Source: Mesorhizobium sp. SOD10
GTDB lineage: Bacteria; Pseudomonadota; Alphaproteobacteria; Rhizobiales; Rhizobiaceae
NCBI GenBank assembly: GCA_000824805.1
Contig: CCNA01000012.1
Span: forward strand, 124,001-188,000
Length of the DNA: 64,000 bases
Direction of reading: 5' to 3'
The position numbers were made by a program, and so were the translations under genes. Shown one piece after another: positions 46,060-54,883 of this stretch. Each line of letters begins with the position of its first letter. The first letter of the stretch is position 1. Below the pieces are notes generated by a model. It ran no database searches, was not told where the DNA came from, and worked only from the letters and a program-made list of their open reading frames with translations.

Positions 46060-46075
46060 TTGAATATCCGTTCAA
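46060..46075. promoter_or_regulatory. Operator B: TTGAA-N6-TTCAA between the aminotransferase and permease genes
   Basis: TTGAATATCCGTTCAA shares the conserved outer arms with operators A and C but not the inner bases. It lies 89 bp from the aminotransferase ATG and 185 bp from the permease ATG, in the divergent promoter region, so one site could serve both. Confidence 0.65.
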
Positions 46076-46260
46076 TCAATATCGCAGAAATAGCGCTTGA
46101 TTTCAATCGGCGGATACGCTCATGATGAAAGAAAGCCGGCAAGCTAGGAGCGATCGCGCTCCAAACATAATTCGGGAACAGGCGGCCGGCGCCACGAATG
46201 GGAAGACCGCATGGCGGGACAGTCCGAGCCAGCAACCGAAATCACGCCCGGAGCGCTGCA

Positions 46261-47178
46261 ATGACGGTTGCCGCGGAAGGGTCGCCCCCGTTGCGCATGG
46301 CGGGATCGAGACGAAGTCCCCTTCTGCAATCGGAAGCCGTCCAGGGCCTTGCCCTGATCAGTCCCACCTTCGTCTATGCCCTTATTCTGCTTGTCCTGCC
46401 GATCCTGGTCGTCATCGCCCATTCCTTCTGGACGCAGAACTATCTCACCATCGACCACACCTTCACGCTGGAGAACTACCGGATCGCGCTGACCGAGCCG
46501 ATCTATCGCGACCTGCTCTGGCGCTCGCTCTACATCTCGCTGACGGTCAGCCTGCTCACCGTGGCGCTTGCCTACCCGATCGCCTATTTTATTTCCTTCC
46601 ATGGCGGCCGGCATAAGAGCCTGTGGCTGTTCCTCATCACCATCCCGTTCTGGACGAGCTACCTGCTGCGCGTGATGTCGTGGAAGGTGATCCTCGGCTA
46701 CAACGGCGTGCTCAATTCCGGCCTGATGGGCCTCGGCATCATCGACGAGCCCTCGACGGCGCTCCTCTACAATTCCAGCGCCGTCATCATCACGCTCACC
46801 CATGCCTGGGCGACTTTCGCCATCCTGCCGATCTTCGTTTCGCTGGAGAAGGTCGACCGCACTCTGGTCGAAGCCGCGACGGACCTCGGCGACGGGCCGC
46901 TGCGCTCCTTCCTGCGGGTGACCCTGCCGCTCTCGGCGCCCGGCATCATTTCGGCGGCGCTCATCGTCATGATCCCTACCGTCGGCGACTATGTCACGCC
47001 GAAGCTGGTGGGCGGCAAGGATGGCGTCATGATCGCCAACGCCATCCAGGCGCAGTTCGGCAAGGCGTCGAACTGGCCGCTGGGTGCAGCGCTTTCCGTC
47101 ACCACCATGATCATAGTCTCGCTGATGGCCGGCGCCACCGTGCTGGTTATCCGCGCCCTGCAGAGGTTGGCGCGATGA
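46261..47178 (+). CDS. ABC transporter permease, PotB type
   Basis: 305 residues with six membrane helices and the EAA-type loop (LVEAATDLGDGPLRSFLRVTLPLSAPG) near residue 215. It resembles the permease of spermidine/putrescine importers. The ATG at 46261 has GGAGC seven bases before it. It overlaps the second permease gene by ATGA. It is the first gene of a plus-strand unit of two permeases and the ATPase. Confidence 0.9.
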   Translation: MTVAAEGSPPLRMAGSRRSPLLQSEAVQGLALISPTFVYALILLVLPILVVIAHSFWTQNYLTIDHTFTLENYRIALTEPIYRDLLWRSLYISLTVSLLTVALAYPIAYFISFHGGRHKSLWLFLITIPFWTSYLLRVMSWKVILGYNGVLNSGLMGLGIIDEPSTALLYNSSAVIITLTHAWATFAILPIFVSLEKVDRTLVEAATDLGDGPLRSFLRVTLPLSAPGIISAALIVMIPTVGDYVTPKLVGGKDGVMIANAIQAQFGKASNWPLGAALSVTTMIIVSLMAGATVLVIRALQRLAR

Positions 47179-47996
47179 CGGCGATAAAACGCTTCCTGCC
47201 CGGCTGGCTGCCGAGCTACGCCGTCCTCTATCTGCTGTTCCTTTATCTGCCGGTGATCTTCCTGCCGATCTTCTCGATCAACACGGCGGCGACGCCCAAA
47301 TTTCCGCTCTCTGGCGTCACGCTGCACTGGTACGAGGACCTGCCGCACACGCCGGCGCTGATCGACGCCACCTGGAACAGCCTGATGGTCGGGGTCTCCG
47401 CTTCGATCCTGTCGACGGTGCTGGGCATCCTCGCCGCCCGCTCGATCACCCGCTACCGCTATCCCGGCCGCCGAGCCATCAACGGCCTGATCATGGCGCC
47501 GCTGGTGCTGCCCGAAGTGATCGTCGCCATCTCCATGCTTTTGGTCATGCTGCAGCTGGGCCTCAGCCTGTCGCTCTTCACCGTGGTGCTCGGCCATGTG
47601 CTGGTCTGCATCCCCTATTCGATGACCGTGCTGACCTCCGGCTTCGAAGGCTTCGACCGCAGTCTCGAGGAAGCCTCCGCCGATCTCGGCGAGAGCGCCT
47701 TCGGCACTTTCCGGCGCGTGACGTTGCCGATGGTGGCGCCGGCGATCATCTCCAGCCTGCTCGTCTGCTTCACCATCTCGCTGGACGAATTCATCATCGC
47801 CTTTTTTCTCACCGGCACCGAGGCGACGCTGCCGATCTACATCTGGGGCCAGCTGCGCTTCGCGGCCAAACTCCCCGGCGTGCTGGCGCTCGGCACCTTA
47901 CTGCTCTTCGCGTCCTTCGTGCTGATGACGACTGCCGAAATCCTGCGCCGCCGCGCGGCGAGACGCACCCAGAATGAGGGAGGCCTCCATGCTTGA
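47175..47996 (+). CDS. ABC transporter permease, PotC type
   Basis: 273 residues with six helices and an EAA loop (LEEASADLGESAFGTFRRVTLPMVAPA) at about residue 170. The companion of the PotB-like permease. Its ATG overlaps the previous stop by ATGA, and its last bases overlap the start of the ATPase gene. The start is fixed by that coupling; longer upstream frames lack permease character. Confidence 0.9.
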   Translation: MTAIKRFLPGWLPSYAVLYLLFLYLPVIFLPIFSINTAATPKFPLSGVTLHWYEDLPHTPALIDATWNSLMVGVSASILSTVLGILAARSITRYRYPGRRAINGLIMAPLVLPEVIVAISMLLVMLQLGLSLSLFTVVLGHVLVCIPYSMTVLTSGFEGFDRSLEEASADLGESAFGTFRRVTLPMVAPAIISSLLVCFTISLDEFIIAFFLTGTEATLPIYIWGQLRFAAKLPGVLALGTLLLFASFVLMTTAEILRRRAARRTQNEGGLHA

Positions 47997-49098
47997 GCGG
48001 GTCCAATCCCAATCGGATCGAACCATGATCGAGATCCGCGACGTCACCCGCAGCTACGGATCGTTCAAGGCGCTGGACAACGCCTCGCTGGCGATCCGTG
48101 AGGGCGAATTCTTCTCGCTGCTCGGGCCTTCCGGCTGCGGCAAGACCACGCTGTTGCGCATGATCGCCGGCTTCGACGCGCCGACCAGCGGCTCCATCGC
48201 CGTCGACGGCCAGCCGATGGACGGCATCCCCGCCAACCGTCGGCCGACCAACATGGTCTTCCAGAGCTATGCGATCTTTCCGCATCTCAATGTGGAGCAG
48301 AATGTCGCCTATGGGCTGAAGCGGCTGAAGCTCGACGCCGGCGAGGAGAGGCGCCGCGTCGAGGAAGCGCTGGTGCAGGTCTCACTCACCGGCCTCGGCA
48401 AGCGCCGCGCCACGGAGCTTTCCGGCGGCCAGCGCCAACGCGTGGCTCTAGCCCGGGCGCTGGTTATGCGGCCCAAGGTGCTGCTGCTCGACGAGCCGCT
48501 CTCGGCGCTCGACAAAAAGCTGCGCGAGCAGATGCAGGTCGAGTTGCGCCGCCTGCAGCAGGCCGTCGGCATCACCTTCGTGCTGGTCACGCACGACCAG
48601 TACGAGGCTCTGGCGATGTCGGACCGCATTGCGGTGATGTTCGGCGGCCGCATCGCGCAGGTCGCCTCGCCGAAGGAAATCTACCAGCGCCCGGTTAACC
48701 GCCAGGTCGCCGATTTCCTCGGCGGCATGAATTTCGTCAAGGCCGAGATCGTCGAGGAGAACGGCGCTTCGCTGGTGCTCGACACGCTGGGCTTCGGCCG
48801 CGTCAGGACCGACAAGCCGAAGGCTTTCGTGCGCAATGGCGGCGCGGCGACGCTTGGCATCCGCCCCGAGCGCCTGCGCGTTTTATGGGACAATGCGACG
48901 GCCAAATTCGAGGTCGCCGGCAAGGTCGTCGAGCGCCACTATTTCGGCGAAATCACGCATCTGATCGTCGAGATACCGGGGCTCGAAAAGCCGCTCTCCG
49001 TGACCGAGACCAACGATTTCGGCGCCGACGACATTCCGGTAGGCGCGCCGATCCGCCTCGCCTACGACCCCGAGGCGCTGGTGGCGATGGCCGACTGA
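47989..49098 (+). CDS. ABC transporter ATP-binding protein, PotA type
   Basis: 369 residues. Walker A is GPSGCGKTTLLR (about residue 46), the signature LSGGQRQRVALARAL, Walker B LLLDEP, and the switch His in LVTHDQ. The C-terminal third is the TOBE-type regulatory domain. The ATG at 47989 follows GAGGGAGGCCTCC. It energises the permeases above. Its end overlaps by 37 bp the end of the convergent amine oxidase gene. Confidence 0.93.
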   Translation: MLERVQSQSDRTMIEIRDVTRSYGSFKALDNASLAIREGEFFSLLGPSGCGKTTLLRMIAGFDAPTSGSIAVDGQPMDGIPANRRPTNMVFQSYAIFPHLNVEQNVAYGLKRLKLDAGEERRRVEEALVQVSLTGLGKRRATELSGGQRQRVALARALVMRPKVLLLDEPLSALDKKLREQMQVELRRLQQAVGITFVLVTHDQYEALAMSDRIAVMFGGRIAQVASPKEIYQRPVNRQVADFLGGMNFVKAEIVEENGASLVLDTLGFGRVRTDKPKAFVRNGGAATLGIRPERLRVLWDNATAKFEVAGKVVERHYFGEITHLIVEIPGLEKPLSVTETNDFGADDIPVGAPIRLAYDPEALVAMAD

Positions 49099-50360
49099 AT
49101 CTTTGCGGCAGCGATGCGCCCGGCGACGATCGCGCCCTCGACATAACCCGGGAAAGACGGCGACATTTCCGAAGCCGCGAAATAGACCGGCGGCGCGCCG
49201 GCGAGGATCACGCGCTCGGCATCGCGCGCCGTCACATCGACAATGAGGTCGCTATAGGCGCCGCCGCTCCAGCGGTCATGCGTCCAGTCGCGCGCGCTGA
49301 AATCGACGATGTCGACGGCCTGCGGGCCGAGTGCCTGGACGAGCCTGGCTGTGATTTCCGCCTGCAATGCCGCCTCGCCGAGCGGATGCCAGCGCAATGC
49401 GAGCGGCCCGCCGACAAAGACCACAAGCGCGGCATGGTCGATATCCTTGCTGGCGTCGCAGGCAAACAGCCCCGCCTGATCGCGCCACATCACCATGCCG
49501 GACAGGCCTCGTTCGCGCCAGAACGGCGTCGCGTAGCGCACCAGGATCTTGATCACCGCGCCGCTTTCCCAGACACCGAGCGCGCTTGCGAGTTCCGCCG
49601 GCAAAGCCGGCGCGAAATTGAGCTTCGCGGCCGTCGCCGGCGGCAGTGCGATCAGGACCTCGCGCGCTTCGATCGTGCTCGCGCCGGTGCTGACGCGAAC
49701 GCCTTGCGGGGCGCGCTCGACACGCGTCACCGCTTCGTTCAGGCGCAGCCGGTCGCCGAGCTCGGCGGCAAGATCCTCGGCCAGCGATTGCATGGTATCG
49801 CCCAGAAAATACTGCAGCTCGAACACCTCGTTGGTGATGCGGCGATCATTGTCGATCAGGTACCAGAGCGGCACCTTGTCCGCCGCCAGGCACCACAGAC
49901 CCTCGACCAGCGAGCGGAAAGCGGCCTTGGCATCGGCCTCATCATGCTGGCGTTCCAGCCAGTCGGCGACGGTCAGCCCGGCAATCGCCGGGTCGTCCGG
50001 ATCAATCCGGTTCATGCGCTCGCGGATCGCCATCGAGACATGATAGGTCCGCTCCGCCCGCGCCGGCGTCATTGACGGATAGGTGATGAATTCGCCCTCG
50101 ACATAGGTCTCGACGAAGCTCTTGCCGTAGGCCTTGGCCAGCGCCATCACTTCGGGCATGTCCACACATAGAAACTGGCCGCCGCTGTCGATACGCTCGC
50201 CGAGCCCATTGCGGACAGCCTCCACCCTGCCGCCGACGCGATCGCGTGCCTCAAGGACAAGGAAATCGACGCCGGCGCGCTGAAGGTCGAGCGCGGCGCA
50301 TAACCCGGTAAAGCCGGCGCCGACGATGACGACGTCGGTTCTTTCAACGCTGCTCTTCAA
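49062..50360 (-). CDS. Flavin-dependent amine oxidase
   Basis: 432 residues. The FAD motif VVIVGAGFTGLCAALDLQRAG is at residues about 10-30, followed by EARDRVGGRVE; YFAASEMSPSFPGYVEGAI lies at the C terminus. These belong to the monoamine/polyamine oxidase family, which makes an imine or aldehyde and H2O2. The start is a TTG at 50360 overlapping the stop of the binding-protein gene (TTGA), with AAGG upstream; no ATG is available nearby. It is translated together with the binding protein, which ties uptake and oxidation. Confidence 0.88.
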   Translation of the reverse strand: MKSSVERTDVVIVGAGFTGLCAALDLQRAGVDFLVLEARDRVGGRVEAVRNGLGERIDSGGQFLCVDMPEVMALAKAYGKSFVETYVEGEFITYPSMTPARAERTYHVSMAIRERMNRIDPDDPAIAGLTVADWLERQHDEADAKAAFRSLVEGLWCLAADKVPLWYLIDNDRRITNEVFELQYFLGDTMQSLAEDLAAELGDRLRLNEAVTRVERAPQGVRVSTGASTIEAREVLIALPPATAAKLNFAPALPAELASALGVWESGAVIKILVRYATPFWRERGLSGMVMWRDQAGLFACDASKDIDHAALVVFVGGPLALRWHPLGEAALQAEITARLVQALGPQAVDIVDFSARDWTHDRWSGGAYSDLIVDVTARDAERVILAGAPPVYFAASEMSPSFPGYVEGAIVAGRIAAAKIQSAIATSASGS

Positions 50361-51439
50361 TAGCCGGCCTTAATCTTCTCGAACTCGGCGATCATCTTCA
50401 GCTTCAGCTCCGAAGGCAGCGGCTGCTGGAACAGGGTCTTGTCGACCCACTTTTCCACATTGTCGTAGCCCTTTTCCTTCAGGATCGCCGGGTCGACGCC
50501 GGCCATGCCCTTGGCATTGGCCTGGCCGTAGCCCCAGTCCTTGACCAGCGTCTTGGCGACCTCGGGATCGTTCACGGCGTTGAGATAGTCATAGGCCTTG
50601 TCGATGTTGCCCGGCGCGTCCTTGAACAGCACATAACCGCAGACCCAGGTCGACATGCCCTCGTCGGTGTCCTTCTTGGATTTGATCGGCACACCGGCCT
50701 TGACGGACTGCACCGTCGCGTCGTTCCAGGCCCAGGCGAGGTCGACTTCGCCGCCGCTGAGCAGTTGCACGATATCGGTGGTGTCTGTCCAGTAGGAACG
50801 GACATTCTTGTGCACCTGGCGCAGGAAATCGGATGCCTGCTTGAACTGGTCGTCCGTCATCTTGGTCCAGTCCTTGAGCCCGATGGCGAGGCTGGCCAGA
50901 GCATAGGCGTCGTCGACATTGTCGCCGATCGAAACCCTGCCCTTATATTTCGGATCGGCGAATGCTTTCAGCGACTGGACGTCCTTTTCGGCGATCTTGT
51001 CGGAATTGTAGGTGAGCTGGGTATCGCCCCAGTCCCAGGGCATGAACCAGGCCTTGCCGTCGGACGTCGTGGCGAGATCCTTCATCGCCATGATGCCGGG
51101 ATTGAGGTCCTTCCAGCCGGTGATCTTCGAGGTGTCGAGCGGCTGCAGCAGCCCCGCCTCACGCCACTTCACGACGCTCTGCGAGCAGGGATGGCCGAGA
51201 TCGGATTTGAAGCCGGAGCGGATCTTTTCGAACGCCTCGTCCTCGTCGCCGAAGAAGGCGAAGGTCGGCGAATCGCCGTTCTTCTCGACATATTTGCCGT
51301 GGAAGCTCGGATCCTCGTAGCCGGACCAGTCGAACACGATCAGGTCCTTATCGGCGGCGACGGCGAACGCCGCCGCCGAAGCCGCGATCGCGCTCCCAAG
51401 CGCCAAGGTCAGTGTCAGGCGTCGGCTGAATTTCCTCAT
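50357..51439 (-). CDS. ABC transporter periplasmic substrate-binding protein, PotD/PotF type
   Basis: 360 residues with a signal peptide (MRKFSRRLTLTLALGS... cleaved near AVA). The folded part starts DLIVFDWSGYEDPSFHGKY and has the PotD-type pattern: FFGDEDEAFEKIRSGFKSDLGHPC, then TDTTDIVQLLSGGEVDLAWAWNDATVQSVK. It captures the substrate in the periplasm and delivers it to the permeases encoded at 46.3-49.1 kb. Encoding the binding protein on the opposite strand from the permeases is unusual but both lie in the same locus. Several acidic and Trp residues fit a cationic ligand. Confidence 0.92.
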   Translation of the reverse strand: MRKFSRRLTLTLALGSAIAASAAAFAVAADKDLIVFDWSGYEDPSFHGKYVEKNGDSPTFAFFGDEDEAFEKIRSGFKSDLGHPCSQSVVKWREAGLLQPLDTSKITGWKDLNPGIMAMKDLATTSDGKAWFMPWDWGDTQLTYNSDKIAEKDVQSLKAFADPKYKGRVSIGDNVDDAYALASLAIGLKDWTKMTDDQFKQASDFLRQVHKNVRSYWTDTTDIVQLLSGGEVDLAWAWNDATVQSVKAGVPIKSKKDTDEGMSTWVCGYVLFKDAPGNIDKAYDYLNAVNDPEVAKTLVKDWGYGQANAKGMAGVDPAILKEKGYDNVEKWVDKTLFQQPLPSELKLKMIAEFEKIKAGY

Positions 51440-51519
51440 GCTGTTCCATCCTCTTTTGTTTTTGCCGGTCTTGTTGGCCGGCTGTTGCTAATCCCGGCTT
51501 TTGCTAGCCCCAGTTCTCG

Positions 51520-52206
51520 CTAACGATAGTGTTTGGGGAAGGCGGCGGCCAAAAACGCATTCGCGGCCTGCAATGCGGTCTCTCGCGTGGTGTCCTCGGT
51601 TCCCATCATCAGCCGCAGCCACAGGCCCTCGAGCATGGCGCTGAGCGCCAGGGCGATGGCCTGAGGGTCATAGGTGTAGCCGCCGCTCTCTTTGAGCGTC
51701 GTGCAGAGATCGATGAAGACCTGCTGGTAATAGGCGTCGCGCGAGCTGCTTAGCGCCTGGTAGGTCGGCCGCGACTTGGCCTCGCCCCAGAAGGCGAGCC
51801 AGGCGGCGAGCTTGCGCTTGTTGCAGATCGAGCGGTCGAAATCGGCCCACACCAGCTGCTGCAGCTGTCGCGCCGGATCGTCGCCCGCCTTCTGCAGGGC
51901 GGTGCGCCAATGCGCCGAGTACTCGTCATACATATGCTGCAGTGTGGCGATGAGCAGCTTTTCCTTGCTCTCGAAATGGAAGTTGACGATGCCGCGCGAC
52001 AGGCCCGCGCCGTCGGCCACGTCAGCCATCGTCGTTTCGGCATAGCCGCGCTTGGCAAGTGAATCGATCGTCGCCTCGATCAGCTGCAGCTGCCTGACCT
52101 CTTTCGAAGCCTTGCGGCCGCGTTTGTCGGCATCGCCCTTTCGCGCCGTTTCGGGGAGAGCATCGCTCGCCTCTGCAGTCTTCATGGGTGTGACGGTCTC
52201 CAGCAT
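51520..52206 (-). CDS. BetI-like TetR-family regulator of the locus
   Basis: 228 residues. An N-terminal HTH (LQLIEATIDSLAKRGYAETTMADVADGAGLSRGIVNFHFESKEKLL) and a C-terminal domain with KLAAWLAFWGEAKSRPTYQAL and MLEGLWLRLMMG resemble BetI, the choline-responsive repressor of betaine genes. Operators A-C are the kind of palindrome that such a regulator binds. It lies inside the methyltransferase-regulator-binding protein-oxidase unit, so it may control its own expression through operator C. The start could be 52206 or 52185. The ligand is not known. Confidence 0.88.
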   Translation of the reverse strand: MLETVTPMKTAEASDALPETARKGDADKRGRKASKEVRQLQLIEATIDSLAKRGYAETTMADVADGAGLSRGIVNFHFESKEKLLIATLQHMYDEYSAHWRTALQKAGDDPARQLQQLVWADFDRSICNKRKLAAWLAFWGEAKSRPTYQALSSSRDAYYQQVFIDLCTTLKESGGYTYDPQAIALALSAMLEGLWLRLMMGTEDTTRETALQAANAFLAAAFPKHYR

Positions 52207-52212
52207 TGCCGG

Positions 52213-53007
52213 CTATCCGACCGGCTTCCAACCGCGCAGATGAGTGGGGCGGTGCTCGCCACTGTCAAGCACCTTCTGCATCGCCTCCCAGGTCTTGATG
52301 TTCTTGTCGACATAGGCCGCGCCGACCGCTGCCGCGGCCTGCGCGTAGAGCGGCCCCTTGAGCCGCGAAAGCTCTTGGCGCGCGACCTCGCGATACCATG
52401 GGTTGCGGTCGCGCACCGTGATATCGGTAAAGCCGGCGCGCCGCATCGCCTCGGCATAGCGCGCCGGCGAGGCCATAGCGAAGGAGAGCCCTTCGGCCGC
52501 GATATAGGCCTTCATCTGAGGCGACGCCTCGCCGTCATGCCCGATCATCCAGTTCGACGCGGCAAACACCCCGCCCGGCTTCAGTACACGAAAGATCTCG
52601 GCGAACAGCGCGTCCTTGTCCGGCACATGCAGCAGCGCGTCCTTGGAGAAGACGACGTCGAAGGAAGCGTCCGCGAAAGGCAATGGCCCCGGCGGCGCCT
52701 GGACGAAGCCGACGCGGTCATCGAGGCCTTGCCTGATCGCCCCTCGCCTCGCCGCCTCGATCACCGGCTTTTCGACGTCGAAGCCGGTGGCTCGAGCCGC
52801 GCCATGCGCTGCCGCCAGATGCAGCGTGATGCCGCCGGCGCCACAGCCGATATCGAGGATCGTCTTGCCCCTGAGCGAGAGGCCTTCGACCACGCGGTCG
52901 ACCTCGTCCGGACCGCCCGGCGACAGATAGCCCTCGCCCCACAGTGCCTCGAGGAAGCGGATAGCGGTGTCGTCATATTCCGGCTCGGCGTCAGCCGTTT
53001 CGATCAT
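52213..53007 (-). CDS. Class I SAM-dependent methyltransferase
   Basis: 264 residues. The AdoMet site is [16 protein letters not shown] at about residues 50-65, followed by [24 protein letters not shown]. The set resembles small N-methyltransferases (phosphoethanolamine or glycine N-methyltransferase group). A methyltransferase in a degradative locus is not expected, so it may act on a product or on a signal. It is the first gene of its transcription unit and stands 6 bp before the regulator gene. Start at 53007. Confidence 0.87.
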   Translation of the reverse strand: MIETADAEPEYDDTAIRFLEALWGEGYLSPGGPDEVDRVVEGLSLRGKTILDIGCGAGGITLHLAAAHGAARATGFDVEKPVIEAARRGAIRQGLDDRVGFVQAPPGPLPFADASFDVVFSKDALLHVPDKDALFAEIFRVLKPGGVFAASNWMIGHDGEASPQMKAYIAAEGLSFAMASPARYAEAMRRAGFTDITVRDRNPWYREVARQELSRLKGPLYAQAAAAVGAAYVDKNIKTWEAMQKVLDSGEHRPTHLRGWKPVG

Positions 53008-53095
53008 CGGATATTCAACCCCAAATGCCGATGTGGGCCAGTCCAGAAATCAAGGCAAAGCCTAGCGCATCAACAGGAAAACGCAACATCATTTG

Positions 53096-53111
53096 TTGAA
53101 CATTCATTCAA
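53096..53111. promoter_or_regulatory. Operator C: TTGAA-N6-TTCAA between the methyltransferase and FAD oxidoreductase genes
   Basis: TTGAACATTCATTCAA has the same TTGAA/TTCAA arms and six-base spacing as operators A and B. It lies 88 bp from the methyltransferase ATG and 152 bp from the oxidoreductase ATG, in their divergent promoter region. Confidence 0.7.
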
Positions 53112-53176
53112 AATGGCTAGACAAAAAACTGTAATCCATGTCAAATTCGGGCAATCAGGGAACAAAACGCACCGGG

Positions 53177-53242
53177 CAATTCCAGGAAAAGCGTGACGCC
53201 GTTTCCGTCCCGGAATTGCGTAAAAACAAGAAGATAGGGCAA
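53177..53242. repeat. Palindromic intergenic repeat, copy 2
   Basis: CAATTCCAGGAAAA and CCCGGAATTGCGTAAAAAC repeat the element at 38358-38450 in shorter form. It sits in the leader of the first FAD oxidoreductase gene and creates a misleading open frame upstream of the real start. Confidence 0.65.
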
Positions 53243-53263
53243 CCGGATGGAGGTTCTGCGCGC

Positions 53264-54883
53264 ATGAAGGCATGGGACGCGATCGTCATCGGCGGCGGCC
53301 ATAACGGCCTGGTCAACGCCTGTTATCTGCAGCGCGCCGGACTGGACGTGCTGGTGGTCGAGAAGAACGACTGGGTCGGCGGCGCCGCCACCAGCCGCGA
53401 GCTGACCCCGGGCTTTCTCTATTCCAACTGTTCCTATGTCTGCTCGCTGTTCCGGCCCGAGATCATGCGCGATTTGGAACTGCCCCGCTTCGGCCTGCAG
53501 GTGATCTCCTATGAAGGCGGCGCGGTGTTCACGCGCGACGGCGGCTATCTCGCCAACTACCGCGATCACGACGCGCATCGCCGCGAGTTCGCCCGTTTTT
53601 CGAAGCGCGACGCCGAAGCCTATGATCGCTATTCGCGCGACGTCACGAGGCAGTGTCGCTTCATCCAGCCGCTCCTGATGCGCACCGCGCCCGACCCGAC
53701 CAGCTTCAGGCCGCGCGACCTCGGCGAGCTGCTCTATCTCGGCAAGAAGTTTGCCGGTCTCTCCGCCGAGGAGATGGCGCTGACCTTGCGCTTCTGGACG
53801 ATGTCGATCTCGGACTTCCTCGACGAATATTTCGAGACCGACGTCATCAAGGCCAACTTCGCGCTTTCCGGCATCATCGGCACGGCGCTCGGCCCGATGT
53901 CGCCCGGCACGGCCTATGTGCTGCTGCATCACTATATGGGGGAGGTCGACGGCTCGGTCGGCGCCTGGGGCTATGCGCGCGGCGGCATGGGCGCCATCAC
54001 CAAGGCGCTGGCCTCCTCCTTCAAGGCTTCAGGCGGCACCATCCGCACCGGCGCCGAGGTCGATCATGTGCTGATCGGGAACGGCAAGGCCAAGGGAGTG
54101 GTGCTCGCCGGCGGCGAAGAAATCTATGGCAAGCTTGTCATCTCCAACGCCGACGTCAAGCGCACCTTCCTGAAGCTGGTCGAGGCGAAGGAACTGCCCG
54201 ACATCTTCCTGAGGCGCGTCAGGAACTTCAAAATCCGCGGCTCGTCCGGCAAGGTCAACATCGCGCTGGATTCGCTCCCCGAATTCCCGGCTCTGCCCAA
54301 GGACTCCCCAGTCTACCGCGCCGACATGCACTTCACCGATTCCATCGAACGCATGGAGCGCGCCTATGACGATTGGAAGGCCGGGCGCTGGTCGGCCGAT
54401 CCCTTCCTCGACATGGTGATCCCGACCACGCTCGACCCGACCATGGCGCCTCCCGGCAAGCACTTCATGAGCTGCTTCGTGCAATATGCGCCACCCAAGA
54501 TAAATGGCCGCGACTGGACGGACGCCGACCGCGACGGCTTCGCCGAAAGCGTGATTTCCCAGATCGCGCAATATTCGCCCGGCTTCCGCGACCGCATCGT
54601 CCACATGGAGGTGCGCACGCCGCGCGAAATCGAGGACGAGGTGGGCTTGACCGAAGGCAACATCTTCCAGGGCGAGCTCACCTTCGACCAGTTGCTCTTC
54701 AACCGCCCGGTGCCGGGCTACGCGCAATACCGCTCGCCGGTCGGCGGGCTCTATATGTGCGGCTCCTCCACCCATCCGGGCGGCGGGGTGATGGGCGCGC
54801 CGGGGCGCAACGCCGCCGCCGAGATCCTGCGCGACCTCGCCAAGCCAATCTTGCATATGAGCCCGGCCCATGACGTCATCTGA
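53264..54883 (+). CDS. FAD-dependent oxidoreductase (phytoene-desaturase-like), first copy
   Basis: 539 residues. An N-terminal FAD motif (AIVIGGGHNGLVNACYL) is followed by VEKNDWVGGAATSREL; the C terminus has LYMCGSSTHPGGGVMGAPGRNAA, typical of the carotenoid desaturase/CrtI-like superfamily. It oxidises an unknown substrate; many such proteins in catabolic loci are amine or sterol oxidases. The ATG at 53264 has GGAGG ten bases upstream, and the upstream frame comes from a repeat element. It overlaps the second copy by 14 bases. Confidence 0.88.
   Translation: MKAWDAIVIGGGHNGLVNACYLQRAGLDVLVVEKNDWVGGAATSRELTPGFLYSNCSYVCSLFRPEIMRDLELPRFGLQVISYEGGAVFTRDGGYLANYRDHDAHRREFARFSKRDAEAYDRYSRDVTRQCRFIQPLLMRTAPDPTSFRPRDLGELLYLGKKFAGLSAEEMALTLRFWTMSISDFLDEYFETDVIKANFALSGIIGTALGPMSPGTAYVLLHHYMGEVDGSVGAWGYARGGMGAITKALASSFKASGGTIRTGAEVDHVLIGNGKAKGVVLAGGEEIYGKLVISNADVKRTFLKLVEAKELPDIFLRRVRNFKIRGSSGKVNIALDSLPEFPALPKDSPVYRADMHFTDSIERMERAYDDWKAGRWSADPFLDMVIPTTLDPTMAPPGKHFMSCFVQYAPPKINGRDWTDADRDGFAESVISQIAQYSPGFRDRIVHMEVRTPREIEDEVGLTEGNIFQGELTFDQLLFNRPVPGYAQYRSPVGGLYMCGSSTHPGGGVMGAPGRNAAAEILRDLAKPILHMSPAHDVI

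Noticed and set aside
53138..53263. N-terminal extension of the first FAD oxidoreductase
   Set aside because: The extra residues come from a repeat element, and the FAD motif begins properly after 53264.
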